Made by a program: the position numbers and the translations under genes
In this document: in pieces, positions 43,827 to 53,130 of the stretch
Numbering within the stretch: position 1 is the first letter of the stretch
Layout: each line of letters starts with the position of its first letter
From: Eubacterium sp.
GTDB lineage: Bacteria; Bacillota; Clostridia; Oscillospirales; Acutalibacteraceae
Direction of reading: 5' to 3'
Length of the DNA stretch: 64,000 bases
Assembly (NCBI GenBank): GCA_022511205.1
Contig: JAFLRY010000002.1
Location: forward strand, 43,109 to 107,108
The notes under the pieces: model-generated
The model's input: the letters and a program-made list of their open reading frames with translations, nothing else
Database searches by the model: none
Told to the model about the DNA's origin: nothing

Positions 43827-44921
43827 TTATTGACCAACCCATCTTAGAATAATATATCTTCCTTCGTGGTTTTTTCCTAACTCATACTTAACATTGCATT
43901 TTTGCGATAAATCACTGCTTGTCAATTTGAGTTTTTTAGTAATGTTATTAATAGAAATATGCTCTGTCAAAAGCGCAGACAATTCACTTGCCGTACCTTT
44001 CCAGACAGTATTGCTTTCATTCACTATCTTGGAAATATCAATAAGAAATATACCCTCCTCTTGCTTTGCTTCCATATCTTTTTCCTCAATCAAAACCCAT
44101 TTTAAATTGTGATTATTTGATTGTAACACAAGCCTTATCGGCGGCAAATCTCTGCTTATGCCATTAAGCTCAATTCTATTTATGTTCTTTTTATCTTTAG
44201 ATAAAACATAAGCACCATCAACGGCACCAAATAAACCGTTAGTACCGGAAATCATATCGAAGCAATCATCTGCTTCCTGCTTTCTGGTGTGATGAATAAG
44301 GAGTAAGCAGATATTATATTCATCTGTCAACTCCTTTAAAACAGTAATTATTCTGTAATCTTTGCTATAACTGACTTTATCGTTATACGCATCACAGACC
44401 TTTTGAAAGGTATCAATGATAATTAATTTAGTATCATTGTGTTCTTCCAAAAATGCTCTTAACTGCCCTACAAGACCGTCACTGATTGTTTTTGAAACAA
44501 TCGCAAAATGTAAATTGGGAGTATCGTTTATATCAAACATCTGATAACTCCGTCTTTGAAGCCGTTTCTTTGTATCTTCCAACGATAAATACAAAACACT
44601 TCCTTGTGATACAGGCTTGCTCCAAAAATCTTCACCTGTTGCAACGCTGTATGCTAACTGTAATGACAGCCTAGATTTGCCGACCTTAGGTGGGGCGGCA
44701 ATTAGATATATCCCTACAGGGAACAATCCTTCTACAATGTCTTTTGAATATGTATATTCCTCATTGTAGAGTTCGCTCATTGTAAATGTGTCAAGGGTTT
44801 CTGCACTCTTGACATTTTCATTATTCTTTGCTATAGTATCATTACAAGGTATTGGTAGTGACTGCTTTTCATCTGTTGGCGCAGATGCGTTATGGGCAGT
44901 CATTATTTCTTTTTTATTCAT
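43827..44921 (-). CDS. RepA-like RecA-fold ATPase (AAA_25 type)
   Basis: A 364-residue protein. After ~50 polar residues a RecA-like core has Walker A A-A-P-P-K-V-G-K-S-R, Walker B L-I-I-I-D-T-F-Q, and a C-terminal sensor region with I-H-H-T-R-K. This matches hexameric RepA-like helicases of plasmids and integrated elements, suggesting a role in element DNA replication. A C-terminal winged-helix-like tail follows. It overlaps the MobC-like gene by 8 bases, so it is in the same operon as the integrase. Confidence 0.8.
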   Translation of the reverse strand: MNKKEIMTAHNASAPTDEKQSLPIPCNDTIAKNNENVKSAETLDTFTMSELYNEEYTYSKDIVEGLFPVGIYLIAAPPKVGKSRLSLQLAYSVATGEDFWSKPVSQGSVLYLSLEDTKKRLQRRSYQMFDINDTPNLHFAIVSKTISDGLVGQLRAFLEEHNDTKLIIIDTFQKVCDAYNDKVSYSKDYRIITVLKELTDEYNICLLLIHHTRKQEADDCFDMISGTNGLFGAVDGAYVLSKDKKNINRIELNGISRDLPPIRLVLQSNNHNLKWVLIEEKDMEAKQEEGIFLIDISKIVNESNTVWKGTASELSALLTEHISINNITKKLKLTSSDLSQKCNVKYELGKNHEGRYIILRWVGQ

Positions 44922-45243
44922 AATTTTTATTCATCCCTTCCAAAATTTTAATAATTTGATTTAATATCAATAATTGCTCGTCTGAAATTTGCGAGCAATC
45001 ATTTAATCTCTGAAACTCATTGTATAATGCAATGAGTTCTTTTTTTAATCCGATATATACTCTCGGATTTCCATAGATAACTACATCACGCTGTAAAGCC
45101 CTGCAAATGAGGTAATCTTGCTTATTAAGACCTGATACCTTGACCAAGCCATTAAGCAATTCTGCTTCCTCTGGCGACATTCTAAAGGACACTATTTTAT
45201 TACGCCACCTGTTTTTATTGTCAATGTTTTTATGTGACATCAC
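44914..45243 (-). CDS. MobC-like relaxosome accessory protein (ribbon-helix-helix)
   Basis: A 109-residue protein. V-S-F-R-M-S-P-E-E-A-E-L-L-N-G-L-V-K-V-S-G matches the RHH start of MobC-type plasmid mobilisation proteins, and V-I-Y-G-N-P-R-V-Y follows as in Clostridia homologues. It starts 4 bases before the integrase stop and overlaps the ATPase by 8, so all three are translated from one message. Without a relaxase in the element it would have to work with one supplied by another element. Assignment is from recalled family likeness, not a search. Confidence 0.6.
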   Translation of the reverse strand: MMSHKNIDNKNRWRNKIVSFRMSPEEAELLNGLVKVSGLNKQDYLICRALQRDVVIYGNPRVYIGLKKELIALYNEFQRLNDCSQISDEQLLILNQIIKILEGMNKNYE

Positions 45244-46316
45244 ATATTCCTTTCCATATCTAATTTATCGGCTATTTCAGCCTGCCTTTCTGGAAATAGA
45301 TGCGAATATATATCAAGGGTAACTTTATAGCTTTCGTGACCGAGCCTGTCGGCAATCGCAACTGCATTAAAGCCTCTGTCAATAAGCAGTGAGCAATGCG
45401 AGTGTCTAAGGTCGTGTACACGAATTTTTTTAACTCCGCTTTCCTTGCACCCTCGCTCCATTTCGTGATGTAGGTAGCTTTTGCTTATAGGGAATATCCG
45501 CATACTGTCTTTCAATCCATAAATAGATTTAAAATAGTCCTGCAATTCTTCACACAAAAACTTTGGCATCTTTACTTTTCTGATGCTCTTTTTAGTTTTA
45601 GGCGGGGTTATTACATCTTTTCTATTAATTCTTTGATATGATTTATTAACGTCAACAATAGCATTTGATAAATCTATATCTGCTCTTGTAAGGGCTAATA
45701 ATTCGCCCTCTCGCAAACCACACCAATAGAGAACTTCAAAGGCATAATATGATAATGGCTTGTCCATTATGGCTTCAGCAAATTGTAGGTATTCCTCTTT
45801 CGTCCAAAAATCAATTTCATCTGATTTTTTGCTTCCTATACTGCCAACTATAGCAGCGGGGTTAGACCGAAGTCCGTAGAATTTCACTGCGTGATTGAAT
45901 ACAGCACTTACTTGTGAGTGCAGAGAACGGAGATATGTAGGGGCATAAGGCTTACCATAACGGCTTTTGTGTTCCATAATAGCATTCTGCCACGAAATTA
46001 TATCCTTCGCTTGAATATCATTCATCTTTTTGCCATTGAAATACGGCAGTATTTTATGGTCAAGCATATATTCTTTTGAACGCCAAGTATTCTCACGAAG
46101 CTTTTTTCGCATATCGTTTTTATAGATTTCCACAAAGGCTTCGAAGGTCATATTAAGATTTCCTTTTTGAGATAAGGAAGAATTGTACGCCCACTCCTCG
46201 GCTTCTCGTTTGGTTTTGAAACTCCTCTTTGTACTCTGTTTTCTTATTCCCGTCCAATCATAATAGGAATACTGAATATCCCATTTTCCTGTTTTCTCAT
46301 TCTTTTTAGCTTTCAC
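45240..46316 (-). CDS. int: Tyrosine-type site-specific integrase
   Basis: A 358-residue recombinase. An N-terminal arm-type DNA-binding domain (I-Q-Y-S-Y-Y-D-W-T-G-I-R-K-Q-S-T-K-R-S-F) leads to a SAM-like core-binding part (about 55-150). The catalytic domain keeps R202 (C-G-L-R-E-G-E), the Lys loop near 240, H301-x-x-R304, H327 and the nucleophile Y337 (D-I-Y-S-H). All catalytic residues are present. It is the best candidate for inserting this element into guaA. It is transcribed from the xis side and overlaps the MobC-like gene by 4 bases. Confidence 0.95.
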   Translation of the reverse strand: MKAKKNEKTGKWDIQYSYYDWTGIRKQSTKRSFKTKREAEEWAYNSSLSQKGNLNMTFEAFVEIYKNDMRKKLRENTWRSKEYMLDHKILPYFNGKKMNDIQAKDIISWQNAIMEHKSRYGKPYAPTYLRSLHSQVSAVFNHAVKFYGLRSNPAAIVGSIGSKKSDEIDFWTKEEYLQFAEAIMDKPLSYYAFEVLYWCGLREGELLALTRADIDLSNAIVDVNKSYQRINRKDVITPPKTKKSIRKVKMPKFLCEELQDYFKSIYGLKDSMRIFPISKSYLHHEMERGCKESGVKKIRVHDLRHSHCSLLIDRGFNAVAIADRLGHESYKVTLDIYSHLFPERQAEIADKLDMERNM

Positions 46317-46331
46317 GTTATCACTTCATTT

Positions 46332-46520
46332 TTATGCTCCAAAGCCATAGTATCTCTCTTGGAAAAACTTCGTTGGAACTTTACCGGCAATCACGATGTA
46401 GCCCTTCGATTTCAAATCTGCATTACGTTCCCTGATTATCTTATATGCAAAGCCTTTTGATACTCCGAGAAGGTCTACAATAGCATCTGCATCAAGATAA
46501 ATTTTCTCTTTTGTGTTCAT
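46332..46520 (-). CDS. xis: Excisionase-like small DNA-binding protein
   Basis: A 62-residue protein with AAAGGAG before the ATG at 46520. Y-L-D-A-D-A-I-V-D-L-L-G-V-S-K-G-F-A-Y-K-I-I-R-E-R-N is a MerR/Xis-type helix-turn-helix. Position directly upstream of the integrase is the usual one for an excisionase, which bends DNA to favour excision. Name assigned by position and fold. Confidence 0.75.
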   Translation of the reverse strand: MNTKEKIYLDADAIVDLLGVSKGFAYKIIRERNADLKSKGYIVIAGKVPTKFFQERYYGFGA

Positions 46521-46552
46521 ATTTTCATCTCCTTTCATAATGTAATAGCATG

Positions 46553-46603
46553 TGGTACATTTTGTGCCATTACTAATGTACCATAATTTATTACATTTGT
46601 CAA
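46553..46603 (-). promoter_or_regulatory. Promoter of the xis-int operon with overlapping operator
   Basis: Minus-strand TTGACA (46598-46603), 17-base spacer, TACATT (46575-46580). The inverted repeat TGGTACAT / ATGTACCA (46553-46560, 46576-46583) covers the -10 box. A repressor bound here would block xis-int transcription; the divergent XRE protein is the obvious candidate. Confidence 0.72.
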
Positions 46604-46689
46604 TAAATTTTTATAATTTGTAGATTTTTTATTTTATTTGTGTTATTATGTTTATAATGTATCATCAATAAATACAAAGGAATATTTTT

Positions 46690-47268
46690 ATGACAACTGG
46701 TAAAAAGATTAAAATATTAAGAAAAAATATAGGATTTACAGGAAAACAATTATCTGAACTAACAGGTATTCATCACGTACTTATTAGAAAATATGAAACG
46801 GATAAAAACATTCCCCAAAATCCTCACATTGAAAAAATAGCAAATGTTCTTCAAGTAAGACCATATGTAATTTCTAAAAATGATTTTAGCTTGAAATTAG
46901 AAACAATAGGTGATTTATATGGCGTGATAATTTATCTATATAAAGCTCGTTTTATAGATTTTATTATCAGTCCCACAAGCAATAATATTGATATTGAAAT
47001 TAATAGCACAATCACTCAATTATTTGATTTGAAAAATCACGAAACGGGAAAAACGGAAATTGTTAATCAAAATTTCTATACTATTTCTCTTATACAAAAG
47101 CTGAAAGAAATGCCATCATATGATAAATTTTATAAATTGGTCACAGACTATGATAAACTCAAAAATGCGGAAGGAAACCATATCATTGGTACTGAAAAGC
47201 TAAATGAAGAAACTGAAATACTCGAATTAGAATTACAGCAATCTACTGAATTATTGAAAAACTTATAA
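46690..47268 (+). CDS. XRE-family repressor of the element
   Basis: A 192-residue protein. Residues 1-60 are a lambda-repressor-like HTH (I-K-I-L-R-K-N-I-G-F-T-G-K-Q-L-S-E-L-T-G-I-H-H-V-L-I-R-K-Y-E). The C-terminal part is not recognised and may form a dimer or sense a signal. It is divergent from xis-int across a spacer containing a clear operator, like phage and ICE repressors, so it probably keeps the element integrated. AT-rich. Confidence 0.85.
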   Translation: MTTGKKIKILRKNIGFTGKQLSELTGIHHVLIRKYETDKNIPQNPHIEKIANVLQVRPYVISKNDFSLKLETIGDLYGVIIYLYKARFIDFIISPTSNNIDIEINSTITQLFDLKNHETGKTEIVNQNFYTISLIQKLKEMPSYDKFYKLVTDYDKLKNAEGNHIIGTEKLNEETEILELELQQSTELLKNL

Positions 47269-47286
47269 TAATGATGTCACACAGAG

Positions 47287-47325
47287 AAATCCCGAAACCC
47301 TTGCAATTAAAGAGTTTCGGGATTT
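47287..47325 (+). terminator. Terminator of the repressor gene
   Basis: AAATCCCGAAAC / GTTTCGGGATTT, a 12-bp perfect stem. The same CCCGAAA/TTTCGGG hairpin type occurs at 51427-51461, at the other end of the element. Confidence 0.8.
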
Positions 47326-47550
47326 AGTTGTATTTTCTAACAGTAATCAAATTATAATCTAAAAAAGCATTTGCATAATAATTTTCTTGGCAAGTTTATT
47401 ATATAAGAATAACAAATTAATACAACAATCAGTCATATAACACTTCTAATAGCAACTGCAAAAATAATTTGAAAAAGATATTTTTAATGATGAATAAAGT
47501 AAAAATTCGATTTAAGATATACCAACAACATTTTATAATACCTTTGTTAA

Positions 47551-50500
47551 TTAAGTTGTACCATTCTCATCGTCACTAATAGAGAATAGCCGCCTGCATA
47601 CACCTTCTATTATATTTTTGTATTCTTTTGGATTAAGTAAACTAAAATGATATTTTATTAAACCATTAATAAAATAATTGTTTATAAAAAAATTATTATC
47701 TGATTGGTATATCTCTCTAAATAAATTCAATACTGATTGACTATGGTATTCAGTAGGCGTTTCGTTAACTCTATCCGTAATAAGAAAATCTCTAAATTTA
47801 GAAGAGTTTTCCTGCTCATTATTGCTATTTTTAATTAAATCTACGCACCTATTATACAATTCGGGTGTTATATAATAAGCATAGTTAAATTTTGACAGTC
47901 TCAAAAGTATATCAAGAAATTCAACAAGGTCGCAGTCTAACAATGTTAAGAAAAGACACAAGCCAATATTCTGAGACCCATCCAATTCAGCAACATTATA
48001 AACAAATTGATCATCTGTTACAAGACAATAATTACTGTACTCTTTTACAACTGCCAATGAGGTTCCCTCGCATAGCCATTTCTCATCTATGAATAATTGA
48101 TTTATCATTTCGTCAGATGTAGTATAATCAGAGTTACAAATTATATTAAGCGAATTAAGAAATTTTTTTAATCTAGTTAAGAACTCATGCCTATGTCTTT
48201 TAAAGTCAGAATCATTATCTATCATTGTCAATTTTTCATTATGATAAACTAGTGAGCCTTTTTCTCTTTTTGAAGACAATCTGGTTAATTCATTGTCAAT
48301 ATCTTGAAGCATTTGATCTTCAACCTGCTGAGTACAACATAAACATAAACTGCTGGGGAACTTATCAACAATATTCAGTTTACATATTATAACTATTATT
48401 TCATATGAAAGCACATATTTATCAATAGCGGTTATTGACATATTCCTATTGTTTAGTATCCGTCTTTGGTTTTGATGATACAAAAACTCTAACGCCTCTA
48501 ATCTCGATTTTCCTATCATTTTTGAAAAACTAGTTAATGGCAACTTAACATCCGAATTATTATAATCGTCTACAATTTTTTCGAGTGCTCCAGAATTCTC
48601 CTTTACATATTCTGTAAGTTTTAAGATGGATTCATCTATGTCTCCTTTAAAAGCAATTGTTGACGGATGTTTCATTATACTTTGAAAAGAAACTTTAGAA
48701 ATATAATTCACAAGCGGTTCTATTTTGGTTAATGTATATTCATTATTGAAAATATTTATTTTTTCGCCAATTACTCTAAACATCAAATCTGAAATTTGAG
48801 GATCATCTGAAGTGCAGTGTTTGCAATTGGCAAAATTATTGGGAACAATTCCATCAAGAATTTGTGCTTCATGGATAGCAACAGCTATTCTCCCTTGATT
48901 GTTAGATAAAAAACATACTGTATTCTCCTCTACAATTTCTGGCTTTTTGTCGCTCACCAATCTATCCACCTCAAAGAAAATTGCATTTAAACAACTATCA
49001 TTTGAATCATCAATAAGAAGAGATTTTAAATAATACTTATAGGCGTTTTCATCATGTAGTTTTGATAATGTAGCACCTACTATTCCGAGCATATCAGCTC
49101 TGTCATTATACGATTTTGCCGCATTTAAATATTTATCGTTTACACACTGATCATGCTCATACCGAGTATTTAGCAAGTAAAGTAATGCATTTTCTGTTTT
49201 ATAGTTTTCGTATTCTTTTATAAAACATTTTTTAGCGTTTTCGATCCTTCCAAAATGGAGCTCAATTAATCCTCTGTTTACTAATAAACCCTGCGTGAGA
49301 AATCCATGATCTTCAAGGAAGCGATATATGTCTAGCGCATTTCTAATGGTATCGGAATTACAGTGTAATATAAGCCCTATTCTGTAAAGATCGTTATACA
49401 AGGCATTGTTTGAATTAATAATATTTGATAAACTAACCAATTCATCAAACATACTATATTTATCAAGAACGGATATATATAAAGAACACCCAGAAATATT
49501 CATGCTATCTAGATTTGATTTAAGCCATTCAATTCTTTCGATGTTTCCTTCCAATACCTCTATGCAAACGAACGAAAAAGCACTACTATATAATTTCCTA
49601 TATTTATCTATTAATTCTTTAATATCATCTTTAAGTGTTCTATATTTTATAATAATAAATTCAACACTTTTTTCATATAAATACGCATGTTTATTTAAAA
49701 AGTTAATACGGGCATCATTATCAAGAGAATAAACATACTGAATTAATGGAGAAAAATTATCATTATCATTACAAAACTTAATCAAATTATCTTCGTTAAT
49801 TGGAATTTGATAAAATATTTGATAGAAATAGAAATCTTCAATGATTTTCTTGCACGACTTTAATTCTACAGAAATCGCATTATATAAACAATCGAACTCG
49901 TCTTTATACTCAATAAGATTTTTTAAAACTGTATCCATTAATATTTCTTGTAATTCAACATCTAATTTTTGAATCTTGTTTAAATTATTTTTAATAAATT
50001 CAATATAATTATTAATAGGGTTATCAGTAAATTTCATCACTGCACGGGCCATTTCAAAAGCGATATAAAGACATTCAAAGAAAAATTCCTCATTATACAG
50101 AGAATATAACTCCCTTGTTTCATCCTTTATCCCAAAATAATGATTGAAGTATATGTAGTATGCGAGATGCTTATATATATAGTTCGCATTATTATATTTG
50201 AATGGTGCTTTTTTATTCTCTCCTGATTTTACCAATAATTTATCTATCAATTGATTTGAAATTACTAATTCAGCAATATTTTTCAATTCTGTATTAGAAA
50301 CAAATTCTATTATCTGTTTAAGATAGTTTACTAGATTCAATGAGATAAAAAGTTCTGCTAGTTCATCAACTCCATCTTTATTTGGAAACATTATATATTC
50401 ACTAATATGTTTTTGTAAATTACCTCTATCACAATAAGCGCAGTAAATAATTCTATATCTCAGTATTAATTCATTATATGTTTCCCCTAAATCAGATTTG

Positions 50501-50976
50501 TAATTTGATAGAATGAATGAAAGTGTATTAAAATCTCCTTCACATACGCAATTCTTCATAATAGCAATAAGCGCACAAAAGTTATTTCCATGTTCATTGT
50601 AATAATTTCTAATATAGTTACCGTCGGCGAGTCTTTGCGATGCATTTTTCTCAGCAAGGCTTTTCCATTCTTTTAATAGTTCAACAGTATAGGTTACCTC
50701 ATCAGTATCAATTAGTTTCGCATGTGTTTGACATAACCATATGCCATTTTCAATGCTTTTTCTCTCTTCGGGGGTCATTGAAGGATCATATCTTTTTCCG
50801 CCTGGTGCTGCGGCACAAATATGGGCTGCAACTCCCGTGACGGAAGTTTTGTCATTCCCTTCAAACGAAGCACCAATAGTAAAAGCATTGCAATCAGGTT
50901 TAGAACAAATATATCCCACTCTGCTTGCCATTTTTCTTTTTGTAGCCTCTGTGAAATCGTCTCTATTATTGGACAT
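47551..50976 (-). CDS. Large HNH + TPR-like + GreAB-C-like + PIN-like protein, candidate defence/conflict system
   Basis: An 1141-residue protein. Residues 20-110: HNH-type zinc domain, with C24-x4-C29, H52 (A-A-H-I), N77, C82 and H85. Residues about 115-680: helical pairs with TPR-like spacing. Residues about 690-790: a segment with E-Y-T-L-T-K-I-E-P-L ... S-F-Q-S-I-M-K-H-P-S-T-I-A-F-K-G-D-I-D resembling the GreA/GreB C-terminal fold of TPR-GreAB-C-PIN proteins. Residues about 845-1015: a PIN-like domain (V-L-S-Y-E-I-I-V-I-I-C-K-L; later S-L-A-V-V-K-E-Y and V-T-D-D-Q-F, D988-D989). Two possible nuclease domains flank a sensor-like array. Strongly AT-rich; it stands alone in the element. Domain calls are by eye. 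Confidence 0.68.
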   Translation of the reverse strand: MSNNRDDFTEATKRKMASRVGYICSKPDCNAFTIGASFEGNDKTSVTGVAAHICAAAPGGKRYDPSMTPEERKSIENGIWLCQTHAKLIDTDEVTYTVELLKEWKSLAEKNASQRLADGNYIRNYYNEHGNNFCALIAIMKNCVCEGDFNTLSFILSNYKSDLGETYNELILRYRIIYCAYCDRGNLQKHISEYIMFPNKDGVDELAELFISLNLVNYLKQIIEFVSNTELKNIAELVISNQLIDKLLVKSGENKKAPFKYNNANYIYKHLAYYIYFNHYFGIKDETRELYSLYNEEFFFECLYIAFEMARAVMKFTDNPINNYIEFIKNNLNKIQKLDVELQEILMDTVLKNLIEYKDEFDCLYNAISVELKSCKKIIEDFYFYQIFYQIPINEDNLIKFCNDNDNFSPLIQYVYSLDNDARINFLNKHAYLYEKSVEFIIIKYRTLKDDIKELIDKYRKLYSSAFSFVCIEVLEGNIERIEWLKSNLDSMNISGCSLYISVLDKYSMFDELVSLSNIINSNNALYNDLYRIGLILHCNSDTIRNALDIYRFLEDHGFLTQGLLVNRGLIELHFGRIENAKKCFIKEYENYKTENALLYLLNTRYEHDQCVNDKYLNAAKSYNDRADMLGIVGATLSKLHDENAYKYYLKSLLIDDSNDSCLNAIFFEVDRLVSDKKPEIVEENTVCFLSNNQGRIAVAIHEAQILDGIVPNNFANCKHCTSDDPQISDLMFRVIGEKINIFNNEYTLTKIEPLVNYISKVSFQSIMKHPSTIAFKGDIDESILKLTEYVKENSGALEKIVDDYNNSDVKLPLTSFSKMIGKSRLEALEFLYHQNQRRILNNRNMSITAIDKYVLSYEIIVIICKLNIVDKFPSSLCLCCTQQVEDQMLQDIDNELTRLSSKREKGSLVYHNEKLTMIDNDSDFKRHRHEFLTRLKKFLNSLNIICNSDYTTSDEMINQLFIDEKWLCEGTSLAVVKEYSNYCLVTDDQFVYNVAELDGSQNIGLCLFLTLLDCDLVEFLDILLRLSKFNYAYYITPELYNRCVDLIKNSNNEQENSSKFRDFLITDRVNETPTEYHSQSVLNLFREIYQSDNNFFINNYFINGLIKYHFSLLNPKEYKNIIEGVCRRLFSISDDENGTT

Positions 50977-51393
50977 ATCTTCCTCCTACCAAATAATGTT
51001 TTTAGATCATGGACATTTAGAATTAGATCATTGCTTTTCCTACTGAATCGTATACAGTAAAAATAGGATTATATTATTTACATGCCAAAAATCAACTTCT
51101 AAACATTCACTGAAAATAATTAAGTTATTCTTTTATATATTTCGATTTGTTTTTCACACTCAATTATTGTAGTCGTATATGCCATACCACACTACTAATT
51201 ATTTTTTTATTTGCAATCACTTTTGATTGTTTCAACAATACTAATTAATCTTTCTTGTAAACTAATTATACTTATAGAAACAAATGAACGCAATATTTAA
51301 AACTAAATAAACTGAAAGAAAGTCTGCAATCATTTTTTATCACACTACTTATATTAAATAACCATATAAATTTATTTTATAAAATTTGGTTTT
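50977..51393. other. AT-rich gap between the large gene and the attL end
   Basis: No convincing gene or terminator was seen between the ATG at 50976 and the repeats near attL. The stretch is very AT-rich, with scattered CACACTACT motifs; it must include the large gene's promoter. Confidence 0.4.
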
Positions 51394-51411
51394 GTAGTCA
51401 AAACATAGTCA
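51394..51411 (+). repeat. Tandem TAGTCA repeats near attL
   Basis: TAGTCAAAA-CATAGTCAC, matching 40145-40162 at 17 of 18 bases. Candidate integrase arm sites at the second element end. Confidence 0.5.
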
Positions 51412-51426
51412 CGGACAAAAAGAAAA

Positions 51427-51461
51427 ATCCCGAAATCCTTGTAGTACCAAGGGTTTCGGGG
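51427..51461 (-). terminator. Terminator supplied to guaA by the element
   Basis: AATCCCGAAATCCTTG / CAAGGGTTTCGGGGCTT with minor mismatches, then ATTTTTCTTTTT on the minus strand. It lies inside the element, 10 bases after guaA, so the inserted DNA provides the gene's 3' end. Confidence 0.75.
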
Positions 51462-51471
51462 CTTTGTTATA

Positions 51472-51486
51472 TTACTCCCACTCCAC
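51472..51486 (-). repeat. attL: present guaA 3' end
   Basis: GTGGAGTGGGAGTAA, coding V-E-W-E-stop of GuaA. The unbroken 11-base core TCCCACTCCAC is at 51476-51486 on the plus strand, identical to 40032-40042. Confidence 0.82.
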
Positions 51487-52998
51487 GGTTCCGGGGGGTT
51501 TGGAGGTGATGTCGTAGACTACGCGGTTGACGTGGTCGACTTCGTTGGTTATGCGGTTTGAAACTTTCGCGAGGATATCGTATGGGATCTTTGCCCAGTC
51601 CGCAGTCATAAAATCATCCGTGGTGACGGCTCTGATGGCGATAAGATGATCGTAGGTTCTGTGATCGCCCATAACGCCGACTGTCATAACGTTCGGCAGA
51701 ACGCAAAAGAACTGCGCGAGATTTTTTTCGTAGCCATTCTTCGCCATTTCGTCGCGGAGTACCCAGTCGGCCTCCTGAAGAATTTTGATTTTTTCCGCGG
51801 TAAGTTCGCCGATAATTCTAACGCCGAGTCCCGGGCCCGGGAACGGCTGACGCCATACCAGCTCCTTTGGTATACCAAGCTTCTCGCCAACTCTGCGTAC
51901 CTCGTCCTTGAAAAGATCGGCAAGGGGCTCGATCACGCCGAGAAATTCCACGTCATCGGGAAGATTCACTCTGTTGTGGTGCGTTTTGATCACCGCCGCG
52001 TCGCCCTTTCCGCTTTCGATGCAGTCTGGATAGATCGTACCCTGGGCAAAATAGCCCTTGTCCTGCTGCTTTCTGATCTCGTTCCAGAAAACGTTAAAAA
52101 ATTCCGTGCCGATGATCTTACGCTTCTGCTCGGGATCGGTAACTCCCTTCAGCTTTGCAAGGAACTGCTCTCCACAGTTTACGCGAACAAAATTCATATC
52201 GAAGAGCGATGTAAAAGTATTTTCAACGAAATCGCCCTCGTTCTTGCGCATCAGACCCTGATCCACGAATACGCAGGTGAGCTGCTTACCCACCGCGCGG
52301 GAAAGCAAGCCCGCCGCAACGGAGGAATCAACGCCGCCCGAAAGGCCGAGAATAACATTCTTATCGCCTATCTGCTCGCGAAGCTTTGCAACTGTATTTT
52401 CGATGAAATTATCCATTACCCAATCGCCGCTGCATCCGCAAACCTCATAAAGGAAATTGTGCAGCATTGCGTTGCCGTATTCACTGTGGGTAACCTCCGG
52501 GTGGAACTGAACGGCATAGATTTTCTTTTCCGTATTCTGCATTGCCGCGCAGGGGCAGTTATCAGTCTTAGCGATGATCTCAAAGCCCTCGGGAGCGGTC
52601 GCGATATAATCCGTATGGCTCATCCATACGATACTTTTTTCAGGAACATCCTTAAAAATAGCGGAATTCTTCGCGGTGATCTCGATCTTGCCGTATTCCG
52701 AAACAGGAGCGGTAGCAACCTCGCCGCCCGCCATCCACGCAATAAGCTGACAGCCGTAGCAGATGCCCAGGATCGGCACGCCGATCTCAAGGATCTCCTT
52801 TGTATAGTGTGGGGAGGACATATCAAAAACGGAGTTTGGCCCGCCTGTGAAAATTATTCCACTGTAGTTTTTCGCTTTGATCTCCTCTATAGGCGTTGTG
52901 TAAGGCAAAATCTCCGCATAAACGCTGTGATCGCGCACGCGCCTTGCGATGAGCTGATTATACTGCCCTCCAAAATCAAGAACAAGAATTTTTTCCAT
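51472..52998 (-). CDS. guaA: GMP synthase (glutamine-hydrolysing)
   Basis: A 508-residue enzyme. The class-I amidotransferase domain has I-L-G-I-C-Y-G-C-Q with the catalytic Cys, and His/Glu in Q-F-H-P-E-V-T-H. The ATP-pyrophosphatase domain has [10 protein letters not shown], and the dimerisation tail ends P-P-G-T-V-E-W-E. It converts XMP to GMP. AGGAGG precedes the ATG. The last codons form the attL site of the element, which is inserted without damaging the protein. Confidence 0.98.
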   Translation of the reverse strand: MEKILVLDFGGQYNQLIARRVRDHSVYAEILPYTTPIEEIKAKNYSGIIFTGGPNSVFDMSSPHYTKEILEIGVPILGICYGCQLIAWMAGGEVATAPVSEYGKIEITAKNSAIFKDVPEKSIVWMSHTDYIATAPEGFEIIAKTDNCPCAAMQNTEKKIYAVQFHPEVTHSEYGNAMLHNFLYEVCGCSGDWVMDNFIENTVAKLREQIGDKNVILGLSGGVDSSVAAGLLSRAVGKQLTCVFVDQGLMRKNEGDFVENTFTSLFDMNFVRVNCGEQFLAKLKGVTDPEQKRKIIGTEFFNVFWNEIRKQQDKGYFAQGTIYPDCIESGKGDAAVIKTHHNRVNLPDDVEFLGVIEPLADLFKDEVRRVGEKLGIPKELVWRQPFPGPGLGVRIIGELTAEKIKILQEADWVLRDEMAKNGYEKNLAQFFCVLPNVMTVGVMGDHRTYDHLIAIRAVTTDDFMTADWAKIPYDILAKVSNRITNEVDHVNRVVYDITSKPPGTVEWE

Positions 52999-53032
52999 AT
53001 TCGTCCTCCTAAAATCTCTATTATATTAAGAT

Positions 53033-53061
53033 ATTATAAACAATAAATAGAACTATTGCAA
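53033..53061 (-). promoter_or_regulatory. Promoter of guaA
   Basis: Minus-strand TTGCAA (53056-53061), 17-base spacer, TATAAT (53033-53038). Confidence 0.7.
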
Positions 53062-53093
53062 GGGTTAAAGAAACCATAAAATACTAAAATCAA

Positions 53094-53121
53094 AAGCACG
53101 GTGACAATGCGCGCCGTGCCT
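53094..53121 (-). terminator. Terminator of purA
   Basis: AAGGCACGG / CCGTGCTT with a 12-base loop; T-rich sequence follows on the minus strand. Confidence 0.75.
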
Positions 53122-53130
53122 TGAATTTGT

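Larger units (their letters stand above)
40032..51486. mobile_element. Integrated mobilisable element of about 11.4 kb at the guaA 3' end
   Basis: Bounded by 11-base direct repeats in and behind guaA. It contains an integrase, an excisionase-like gene and a divergent repressor (phage/ICE-like control), MobC-like and RepA-like genes, a nested palindrome and an oriT-like structure. Cargo is a Fic protein, a Thr-rich lipoprotein, a small zinc-ribbon protein and a large HNH/TPR/PIN-like protein. Base composition is visibly AT-richer than the host genes on both sides. No relaxase, coupling protein or type IV secretion gene is present, so it is not self-transmissible. Confidence 0.83.
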
